Source of the DNA: Pedobacter psychrotolerans
GTDB taxonomy: Bacteria; Bacteroidota; Bacteroidia; Sphingobacteriales; Sphingobacteriaceae
Assembly (NCBI RefSeq): GCF_004340665.1
Contig: NZ_SLWO01000003.1
Span: 186,001-250,000 of the forward strand
Direction: 5' to 3'
DNA: 64,000 nucleotides
Position numbers and translations under genes: made by a program. Positions 1 to 6,997 of this stretch are shown in pieces (within the stretch, counting starts at the first letter, position 1; every line of letters begins with the position of its first letter). The notes below the pieces were generated by a model, which was not told the origin of the DNA, ran no database searches, and saw only the letters and a program-made list of their open reading frames with translations.

Positions 1-1845
1 ATTAATGTGGCGCACCGAATCGCCAATCTCATTAAATCCAAACAAGCAAGCAACACACCTGCAGTACTGGGCTTAGCAACAGGTGTTACCCCAATTGCAG
101 TTTATGCCGAACTGGTAAGACTGCATAAAGAAGAGGGTTTAAGTTTTAAAAATGTGATTACTTTTAACCTGGATGAATACTATCCAATGGCGCCAACGGC
201 AGCCCAAAGTTATGTCACCTTTATGAACGACAATCTTTTCGATCACATTGACATCGACAAGAACAATGTTCATATCCCTGATGGTACACTGGCACTGGAA
301 GATATTCCGGCTTTTTGCCTTGATTACGAGAAGAAAATTGGTGATTTGGGTGGATTGGATATTCAGATTTTGGGAATTGGCCGTACAGGCCACATTGGAT
401 TTAATGAACCTGGATCGGCACCAAATTCTGGTACACGATTAGTAACCTTGGATGATTTAACACGTAGAGATGCTGCCCGTGATTTCGGCGGAAAAACTTT
501 TGTGCCTACCAAAGCCATTACCATGGGTATTGGCACCATCTTCAAAGCTAGAGAAATTATCTTAATGGCCTGGAGCCGTAAAAAAGCATCCATCATCAAA
601 AAAGCAGTAGAAGGAGAAATCTCTGGTGAAGTTCCGGCAACGTACCTACAATTATCTGATCATGTTGAGTTTATCCTGGATACACCTGCTGCTTCAGAAC
701 TGACCCGTTTTGATACGCCTTGGTTGGTTAAAGATTGCGTATGGACTGATGCGCTCATTCGTAAGGCTGTAATCTGGTTAGCCAATAGCTTAGGGAAACC
801 GGTATTGAAGCTAACAGAAGATGATTACAACAATAACGGGATGGCACAACTGGCTACTGAAAAAGGACCGGTTTACAACATCAACATTCATATCTTCAAT
901 AAATTACAACATACAATTACAGGCTGGCCAGGTGGAAAGCCTAACGCCGATGATTCTCAACGTCCGGAAAGAGCTGAACCAGCTAAAAAACGGGTAATTA
1001 TATTTTCGCCGCATCCTGATGATGATGTAATTTCTATGGGCGGTACTTTCATCCGTTTAGTTGATCAGAAACATGATGTGCATGTGGCTTATCAGACCTC
1101 TGGAAATACCGCTGTTTGGGATGATGATGCCTTGCGTTTTGTAGAATTTAATGTAGATTTTACAGAGAAAATGGGCATGGATAATACTCACCTGAAAGAA
1201 CTTTATCATAAAATGAGAACTTTCATTGAAGATAAGCAACCTAACCAGGTAGATACACCGGAAATTCAAACGGTAAAAGGATTGATCAGAAAAGGTGAGG
1301 CGATTGCAGGTGCAAGATATTGTGGCTTGGAAGATGATCACATTCACTTTCAGGCACTTCCTTTTTATGAAAGCGGAAAAAACCAGAAAAACCCGGTTAC
1401 AGATGCCGATATAGATTTAACTATTGAGCTGTTACAAAAAGTAAAACCCCAGCAAGTTTTTGCTGCCGGCGATTTTGAAGATCCACACGGAACGCATATT
1501 GTGTGTTTCAATATTATCCTTGCCGCTTTAACCCGCCTCCGTAAAACGGAAGACTGGGCTAAAGATTGCTGGTTATGGATGTATCGTGGTGCATGGCATG
1601 AATTTGAAACCCATGAAATTGAAATGGCTGTACCAATTTCTCCTCAGGAACTGGAGCGCAAAAGGAATGCAATTTTCAAGCACCAAAGTCAGAAAGACAG
1701 GGCTGTTTTTCCCGGAGATGATTCAAGGGAATTCTGGCAACGGGCAGAAGACCGAAATCGTGAAACGGCTAAAGCCTATGATGAACTTGGGCTGGCAGAA
1801 TACGAGGCAATGGAAGCTTTCGTAAGATGGAAGTTTCAAGATTAA
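1..1845 (+). CDS. Glucosamine-6-phosphate deaminase-like / PIG-L (LmbE) deacetylase-like fusion, 5' end outside window
   Basis: The reading frame is open from base 1 (codons before the GTG at 7 continue in frame), so the gene begins upstream. Numbering from that GTG, residues 1-270 resemble NagB, which turns GlcN-6-P into Fru-6-P and ammonia: NLDEY at about 54-58 and GIGRTGHIGFNEPGS at about 123-137. Residues about 325-600 resemble PIG-L/LmbE zinc-dependent N-deacetylases, with SPHPDDD followed later by DPHGTH as expected metal ligands. Ordinary NagB proteins are about 260 residues and lack the second domain; long fused forms are known in Bacteroidetes. The position of the catalytic Asp in the usual GxDGHI motif is Thr here (RTGHI), so deaminase activity is uncertain. 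A strong terminator follows 14 bases after the stop. Domain identity is confident; the substrate is inferred. Confidence 0.85.
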   Translation: MNVAHRIANLIKSKQASNTPAVLGLATGVTPIAVYAELVRLHKEEGLSFKNVITFNLDEYYPMAPTAAQSYVTFMNDNLFDHIDIDKNNVHIPDGTLALEDIPAFCLDYEKKIGDLGGLDIQILGIGRTGHIGFNEPGSAPNSGTRLVTLDDLTRRDAARDFGGKTFVPTKAITMGIGTIFKAREIILMAWSRKKASIIKKAVEGEISGEVPATYLQLSDHVEFILDTPAASELTRFDTPWLVKDCVWTDALIRKAVIWLANSLGKPVLKLTEDDYNNNGMAQLATEKGPVYNINIHIFNKLQHTITGWPGGKPNADDSQRPERAEPAKKRVIIFSPHPDDDVISMGGTFIRLVDQKHDVHVAYQTSGNTAVWDDDALRFVEFNVDFTEKMGMDNTHLKELYHKMRTFIEDKQPNQVDTPEIQTVKGLIRKGEAIAGARYCGLEDDHIHFQALPFYESGKNQKNPVTDADIDLTIELLQKVKPQQVFAAGDFEDPHGTHIVCFNIILAALTRLRKTEDWAKDCWLWMYRGAWHEFETHEIEMAVPISPQELERKRNAIFKHQSQKDRAVFPGDDSREFWQRAEDRNRETAKAYDELGLAEYEAMEAFVRWKFQD

Positions 1846-1858
1846 TAAATTAAGATTT

Positions 1859-1892
1859 AAATCCCCACCTTGAAAAATGTGGGGATTTTTTT
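1859..1892 (+). terminator. Intrinsic terminator after the NagB/PIG-L gene
   Basis: The arms AAATCCCCAC (1859-1868) and GTGGGGATTT (1879-1888) pair perfectly around a 10-base loop and run into seven T residues on the + strand. Confidence 0.9.
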
Positions 1893-1900
1893 GTTTAATC

Positions 1901-1948
1901 AACTTGCGAAGTCTCAAAGGCCAATAGCCCAGCAAGACTTCGACAGTT
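1901..1948. repeat. Imperfect copy of a dispersed inverted repeat (AACTTGCGAAGTCT family)
   Basis: AACTTGCGAAGTCT at 1901-1914 faces AAGACTTCGACAGTT at 1934-1948. The same element occurs in perfect form at 5744-5790. It lies in the 325-base gene-free stretch 1846-2170, which otherwise holds the terminator at 1859 and the uxuA leader. Confidence 0.6.
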
Positions 1949-2085
1949 TAAACGAAAAACCCTGAAAGACTGACGAAGTTTTTCCATCACTAAATCCCAC
2001 CGAAACTTAGTAAGTCGGATCAACCTAAATAAATTTAGCTTGATTCACCGTTGTTAACCAATATTTTAAATAACTTTAAGTTTTA

Positions 2086-2123
2086 TCTGTTTGATAAATT
2101 TCCAAAAGCTTTCATCAAACAGA
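2086..2123 (+). promoter_or_regulatory. Inverted repeat in the uxuA upstream region
   Basis: TCTGTTTGAT (2086-2095) and ATCAAACAGA (2114-2123) are perfect 10-base arms with an 18-base loop, ending about 47 bases before the preferred uxuA start. It could be a regulator site or an mRNA hairpin; the sequence does not decide. Confidence 0.45.
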
Positions 2124-2170
2124 CTACAACGAGGCTGATTGCATTAAACCAAAAACAAGACTATATAAAA

Positions 2171-3340
2171 ATGAAAATGATTGAAACCATGCGTTGGTAT
2201 GGACCAGATGACATTGTGACTTTAACAGACATCAAACAGGCTGGCTGCAGCGGGGTAGTTACCGCACTTCATCACATCCCTGTAGGTGAAATATGGACTG
2301 TAGAAGAAATTCAAAAAAGAAAAGCAGACATTGAGAAGACGGGTATGATTTGGAGTGTTGTAGAAAGCTTACCTGTACATGAAGACATTAAAAAAAGAGC
2401 TGGTGCCTATCAAACCTGGATAGAAAATTATAAAATAAGTCTGGCAAATCTTGCATCCTGCGGAATAAAAGTGATTACCTATAATTTTATGCCCGTGTTA
2501 GATTGGATGCGTACCAATCTGAAATACGAAACTGAAAGTGGTGCGCTGGCTTTAAGATTTGAAAAATCGGCGTTTATCGCGTTTGATTTATTTCTGCTGA
2601 AAAGACCAAATGCAGCTGCCGATTATACGGAAGATGAAATAACAAAAGCAACCCATTATTTCGAAAAGTTAACTGATACACAAAAGAATGAACTAACTGG
2701 AAATTGTTTACAGGGCCTACCGGGTAGCAAAGATCACTTCACTCCTGAGCAAGTCTTGGCATTATTGGATGGCTTTAAAGGAATTACTTCTGATATTTTA
2801 AAACAAAATCTGGTACATTTTCTGAAAGAGATTACGCCTATCACAGACGAACATGATATGCAGATGGCCATCCATCCCGATGATCCTCCTTATCCTATCT
2901 TAGGATTGCCAAGAATCATGAGCACAGAAAAGGATGCGCAATATATTATCGATCAGGTACCTGCTAAATCAAATGGTCTTTGTTTCTGTAGTGGTTCATT
3001 CGGAGCCAGACCAGATAATGATCTTCCGGGAATGATTAAAAGATTAGGTTCAAGAATTCACTTCCTGCACTTAAGAAGTACACAAAGAGATGAGGAAGGA
3101 AACTTTTACGAAGCCAATCACCTGGAGGGCAACGCCGATATGTTTTCGGTGGTCAGTGAAGCAGTAAAGCTAATGCATGCAGAAAACAGAACCATCCCTA
3201 TGCGTCCGGATCATGGTCATCAGATGCTTGATGATCTCAGCAAAAATCCTTTTCCGGGTTATTCTGCTATCGGAAGGTTAAAGGGGCTTGCCGAAATCAG
3301 GGGTTTGGAAATGGGTATCAGAAAAAGTTTATTTAATTAA
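2171..3340 (+). CDS. uxuA: Mannonate dehydratase UxuA
   Basis: UxuA dehydrates D-mannonate to 2-keto-3-deoxygluconate in the cytosolic glucuronate pathway. The N-terminus MRWYGPDD, then [20 protein letters not shown], is the family signature, and the C-terminal part has [12 protein letters not shown] as expected for the metal-binding core. I chose the ATG at 2171 (389 residues) because it matches the usual length of about 390; the frame stays open to a TTG at 2051, but those 40 residues are unlike the family and cover an inverted repeat. It faces the LacI gene, whose stop is 2 bases away. Its place beside GH115, which releases (methyl)glucuronate from xylan, supports use of glucuronate released from xylan. 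Confidence 0.93.
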   Translation: MKMIETMRWYGPDDIVTLTDIKQAGCSGVVTALHHIPVGEIWTVEEIQKRKADIEKTGMIWSVVESLPVHEDIKKRAGAYQTWIENYKISLANLASCGIKVITYNFMPVLDWMRTNLKYETESGALALRFEKSAFIAFDLFLLKRPNAAADYTEDEITKATHYFEKLTDTQKNELTGNCLQGLPGSKDHFTPEQVLALLDGFKGITSDILKQNLVHFLKEITPITDEHDMQMAIHPDDPPYPILGLPRIMSTEKDAQYIIDQVPAKSNGLCFCSGSFGARPDNDLPGMIKRLGSRIHFLHLRSTQRDEEGNFYEANHLEGNADMFSVVSEAVKLMHAENRTIPMRPDHGHQMLDDLSKNPFPGYSAIGRLKGLAEIRGLEMGIRKSLFN

Positions 3341-3342
3341 AA

Positions 3343-4365
3343 TCAGGAAGGCAATTTAGCACTAGATTGCCTTTCTACTACTGTTGGATTTAACACAATG
3401 TGCTCAGTATTATGATAGGGATTTTCCTGACTGATCATCTTTAGAAACATTTTTGCACATTCTTTTCCCATTTGTGAGGCATGTTGATCAATCGTAGATA
3501 AGTTTGGCGTAATATAGGCTGAAAATGCCTCGTTGGCAAAGCCGATTACCCCAACATCCGGCGGCATTTGATTTATTTCCTTTAATTTCTTGATTACACC
3601 CAATGCCGTAAAATCGTCTCCGGCTACAATGGCATCCGGTTTATTTTGAAGTCTCATTAATTTTCCGGCACCAAATCGGCCATCTTTAATTGATAATCCG
3701 CCAAAGTGAATGTATTCTTCTAAAACAGGCAGATGATTATCTTGTAAGGCGGCCTTATAACCCTTAAGCCTATCATTGAAAATTTTGATCTGATGAATGG
3801 TGGTAATGAATGCAATGTTACGGTATCCCTGATCAATTAAGTGTTGAGTAGCCATATAACCTGCCTTAAAATCATCAAGCGTGATGGTTGGCACAGCCAG
3901 CTCTTCGTTAACCCGATCAAAAAGGATAAGTGGTTTATTTTGCTTTATGATCTCCTGAAAATGTGATACATCCTGTGTTTCTAAAGATAATGAAGCCATA
4001 ATGCCATCTACCTGAGCTTCTAGCAAAGTTTTTACACCATTAATTTCATTCTCAACTGATTCATTTGATTGATAAATAATTACGCGATAACCACTATCCT
4101 TCAACCCATCTTCAATGCAATGAATAATAGATGCAAAAAAATGAGCTTGAACACTGGGGACAATCACCCCTATGATGTGCGTTTTACCCGATTTAAGTGC
4201 TGAGGCCAATCTATTCGGACTATAGTTCAGCTTTTCGGCCATTTCAACCACTGCTTTACGGGTTGCCTCACTTATTGCCGGAAAACCACTTAAAGCTCTC
4301 GAAACAGTTGAAACCGTAATATTCAGTGCTTTAGCAATATCGTATATGGTTGTTTTTTTACTCAA
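3343..4365 (-). CDS. LacI-family transcriptional regulator of the xylan/glucuronate locus
   Basis: The 340-residue protein has the LacI layout: an N-terminal helix-turn-helix (IYDIAKALNITVSTVSRALS, about 7-26), a hinge near residues 45-60, then a periplasmic-binding-protein-like effector domain. The start is TTG at 4365. It is convergent with uxuA. Such regulators usually bind palindromes with a central CG, and the core CAACCGATTG lies 47 bases upstream of this gene and again upstream of the GH10 gene, so self-regulation and control of the xylanase operon are likely. The inducer is not visible; a xylo-oligosaccharide or uronate would fit the neighbours. Confidence 0.9.
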   Translation of the reverse strand: MSKKTTIYDIAKALNITVSTVSRALSGFPAISEATRKAVVEMAEKLNYSPNRLASALKSGKTHIIGVIVPSVQAHFFASIIHCIEDGLKDSGYRVIIYQSNESVENEINGVKTLLEAQVDGIMASLSLETQDVSHFQEIIKQNKPLILFDRVNEELAVPTITLDDFKAGYMATQHLIDQGYRNIAFITTIHQIKIFNDRLKGYKAALQDNHLPVLEEYIHFGGLSIKDGRFGAGKLMRLQNKPDAIVAGDDFTALGVIKKLKEINQMPPDVGVIGFANEAFSAYITPNLSTIDQHASQMGKECAKMFLKMISQENPYHNTEHIVLNPTVVERQSSAKLPS

Positions 4366-4411
4366 TTTTAGATGTAATGATGGCCGTACTTTTCTTTGTT
4401 TTTTTATATTT

Positions 4412-4421
4412 CAACCGATTG
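4412..4421. promoter_or_regulatory. Putative LacI-family operator, copy 1
   Basis: CAACCGATTG, flanked as TTCAACCGATTGTT, lies between the LacI gene start (4365) and the end of the NagX-like gene (4439). Its reverse complement CAATCGGTTG is the core of the site at 11100-11113. A central CG with CAA/TTG ends is typical of LacI-family sites. Confidence 0.55.
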
Positions 4422-4438
4422 TTTGGCCAATTTAACAA

Positions 4439-5599
4439 TTAAACCTTAATGATGATATTCTTTTTGTACATGAAATACAAGAGTACATAGAAACCAAGCA
4501 CATAAGTGATGGCCCAAAGTAAAGATGCGTTTATGGGAGAAAAGAAGGGTGTATAGAATGTGGTATAAACTTTTTCAAGTAAAGCCGATTTTGTACCATC
4601 TGCATTAGAAAGTTTAATCAGGTTTAAAACGCGTGGCATCAGCCCTGCCAGAAAAAAAACAGTGATGGCATTTACCCCGTAAACCACAAAAGGTGTGGTT
4701 ATTCTCTTATAATCCTGAACATCAATAAGCCAGTAACAAAGTGCAAGTCCGATAGATGCCAAACCGCCAGCATACAATACATAAGAACTCGTCCACAAGG
4801 CTTTATTGATGGGAAACTGCAAATCCCAAAGTAAACCCAAAACAACAGCAGCCACACCTGAAGTAAACAACCAGGCTACTTTTGTAGGTTGATCTACTTC
4901 TTTTTTACGCAGCCACACGCCTACCAGAACGCCAAATAAACAAGTCGCTATAGCGGGTAATGTACTCAATACACCTTCGGGATCCCAGGTTTTTGATGAT
5001 GCCCAGGTATGTGCTTCCGTTAAAATCCCTCTATCTATCCATGCGGCCAGATTGGTCTCTTTCTCAAGATTTGCATAACCTATTCCAGGCACAGGCACGA
5101 AAGTCATAAGTGCCCAGTAAATGGCTAAAATGGCGATGAATAGTTTAAATATTCCTTTGTTGGAAATGCGAAGAAAAATGATGCTGCTGATCACAAATAC
5201 AATTCCTATACGCTGCAGAACCCCTAACAATCTCACCGTTTGAAATGCTTCAAGTAGGCTTTTGCCATCAATAATGACCGCCATTATCTTGCCGAAGATG
5301 GCCAGAAAAAATCCTAATAAATAGAGTGTAATCCCTCTCTTAATGGCTTTGATGATTGTTTTCTGATGTGTAGATGGATCTGCTTTACTACTGCTCATGG
5401 CAAATGCGATCGAGACACCAACAATCCATAGGAAAAATGGAAAAATTAAATCTGTTGGTGTACAGCCATTCCATTCAGCGTGTTCTAAAGGCGCATAGAT
5501 ATGGCCCCAACTGCCTGGATTATTCACTAAGATCATTGCGGCGACAGTTAATCCTCTAAAGAAATCGAGAGAAAGCAGGCGTTGTTTAGGCTCGGTCAT
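4439..5599 (-). CDS. NagX-like multi-pass membrane protein (DUF5009 / heparan-alpha-glucosaminide N-acetyltransferase-like)
   Basis: The start RLLSLDFFRGLTVAAMILVNNPGSW and the following NGCTPTDLIFPFFLWIVGVSIAFA are the hallmark of the NagX/DUF5009 family, which is related to eukaryotic HGSNAT. About ten hydrophobic segments fill the 386 residues, so it is an inner-membrane protein. Family members in proteobacterial GlcNAc gene sets were proposed to act in amino-sugar uptake, but the bacterial activity is not settled; transfer of an acyl group across the membrane is the other possibility. It follows the GH43 gene on the same strand after 263 bases that contain a dispersed palindrome, so it may be a separate transcript. 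Confidence 0.82.
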   Translation of the reverse strand: MTEPKQRLLSLDFFRGLTVAAMILVNNPGSWGHIYAPLEHAEWNGCTPTDLIFPFFLWIVGVSIAFAMSSSKADPSTHQKTIIKAIKRGITLYLLGFFLAIFGKIMAVIIDGKSLLEAFQTVRLLGVLQRIGIVFVISSIIFLRISNKGIFKLFIAILAIYWALMTFVPVPGIGYANLEKETNLAAWIDRGILTEAHTWASSKTWDPEGVLSTLPAIATCLFGVLVGVWLRKKEVDQPTKVAWLFTSGVAAVVLGLLWDLQFPINKALWTSSYVLYAGGLASIGLALCYWLIDVQDYKRITTPFVVYGVNAITVFFLAGLMPRVLNLIKLSNADGTKSALLEKVYTTFYTPFFSPINASLLWAITYVLGFYVLLYFMYKKNIIIKV

Positions 5600-5743
5600 G
5601 ATTTAGCATTGGGTTTAAAAACCCAATTTAAAGCTTTGCTTTTATATCGCGAAATAAATTGACCATCAAGCTAAAAGTTTTAAAAGGCTATAACGTAATG
5701 GCAAACTTCATCAGTCTAAAAAGTAAAATCTAATCATCCATAA

Positions 5744-5790
5744 AACTTGCGAAGTCTTTCCAGTACAAATCCTTCAAGACTTCGCAAGTT
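5744..5790. repeat. Perfect inverted repeat, dispersed element
   Basis: AACTTGCGAAGTCTT (5744-5758) and AAGACTTCGCAAGTT (5776-5790) are perfect 15-base arms around a 17-base spacer. A degenerate copy is at 1901-1948. There is no run of T after either arm, so it looks like an intergenic repeat rather than a terminator. Confidence 0.75.
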
Positions 5791-5862
5791 GAAAATTCAA
5801 CCTACGAAGCTTAAAGGGATAGAGCGCAATCTGAAATTTTGTTAGTCTCAGGGTTTACCGAA

Positions 5863-6966
5863 TTATTTCTTCATCGGCTCAATTAAAGCAATTGTTCCAT
5901 CAGCATTATGGGTCAACTCCGTAACTTTTACATTCCTCAGGTGAGTTTTGTCAGAAAGCTGGGTATCATGATAAAAGATATACCATTTGCCTTTTACTTC
6001 AATGATAGAGTGATGGGTTGTCCAGCCCTGTACTGGATTCATAAATGTACCCTGATACTTAAATGGCCCATAAGGACTATCTCCAATTGCAGAAGCTAAA
6101 AAGTGTGTATCGCCGGTAGAATAGGTAAAATAGTATTTGCCATTATATTTATGCATCCATGCGCCCTCAAAGAAACGTCTGTCGTGGTCTTTTGTCAATA
6201 AGGGTTTACCATTCTGATCTAAAATAACCACATCTTTTACTGCACCATCAAACGTTAACATGTCTTTGCTCAGCTTTGCAACTTTAGCTGTTAATGCAGG
6301 TTCATTTTCTTTTTGAGAATCTGTTTTTGAACCATTTGCATCATACTTACCATTGTTCCAACGTTGTAATTGACCACCCCAGATGCCCCCAAAGTACATG
6401 TATGTAGAGCCATCTGCATCTGTAAATACGGCCGGATCAATACTATAACTTCCTTCTATTGGCTTTGGTTCTGCTTTAAATGGACCAGCAGGATCTTTAG
6501 CTGTAGCCACACCAATCCGGAACACATCTTGTTTATCCTTTACCGGAAAATATAAATAGTAGGTTCCATTTTTAAATGCCGCATCGGGTGCCCAGAGTTG
6601 GCGCCCGGCCCATGGAATATCTTTTACACTTAAAGCTACGCCATGATCATTAACCTTTCCGTTAATACTATCCATACTCAAGATATGGTAATCATTCATT
6701 GCAAAATGATCTCCGTTGTCATTTTCGGGTATACCAGCATCAATATCATGAGATGGATAAATGTATATCTTTCCATTAAAAACATGAGCAGATGGATCTG
6801 CTGTATATATTTCACTAATTAAGGGCTGTGAAAGATACTTCGACTTTTTACTGGTATCAGCCGTTTCAGCAGTGCTTGTTTTTTTGGCATTTTGCTGGCA
6901 AGAACTGGTTACAGCAAGTGCCACAATTAAAGCCAGGCCAGATACTTTTTTAATGTTTTTCATCAT
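5863..6966 (-). CDS. GH43-family glycoside hydrolase (beta-xylosidase / arabinofuranosidase type), lipoprotein
   Basis: The 367-residue protein starts with a lipoprotein-like signal (hydrophobic 9-20, then TSSC with Cys23). The five-bladed-propeller GH43 catalytic set is visible: base Asp57 in YTADPSA, pKa-modulating Asp177 in SYSIDPAV, and acid Glu267 in RRFFEGAW. GH43 enzymes remove xylose or arabinose from xylan side chains and oligosaccharides; the exact specificity cannot be read. It is the last gene of a GH10-GH115-GH43 operon (31 bases after GH115), so it probably finishes xylo-oligosaccharides at the cell envelope. A second Met follows directly, so the start may be 3 bases later. Confidence 0.9.
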   Translation of the reverse strand: MMKNIKKVSGLALIVALAVTSSCQQNAKKTSTAETADTSKKSKYLSQPLISEIYTADPSAHVFNGKIYIYPSHDIDAGIPENDNGDHFAMNDYHILSMDSINGKVNDHGVALSVKDIPWAGRQLWAPDAAFKNGTYYLYFPVKDKQDVFRIGVATAKDPAGPFKAEPKPIEGSYSIDPAVFTDADGSTYMYFGGIWGGQLQRWNNGKYDANGSKTDSQKENEPALTAKVAKLSKDMLTFDGAVKDVVILDQNGKPLLTKDHDRRFFEGAWMHKYNGKYYFTYSTGDTHFLASAIGDSPYGPFKYQGTFMNPVQGWTTHHSIIEVKGKWYIFYHDTQLSDKTHLRNVKVTELTHNADGTIALIEPMKK

Positions 6967-6997
6967 CTTTAAAATTTATAAATGGTTACGATTTATT

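Noticed and set aside
2041..2060. Third LacI site before uxuA (CACCGTTG)
   Set aside because: It lacks one base of the CAACCGATTG core and its symmetry, so the match is too weak.
2051..2170. Upstream extension of uxuA from a TTG
   Set aside because: The 40 extra residues are unlike UxuA and cover an inverted repeat; the ATG at 2171 gives the normal length.
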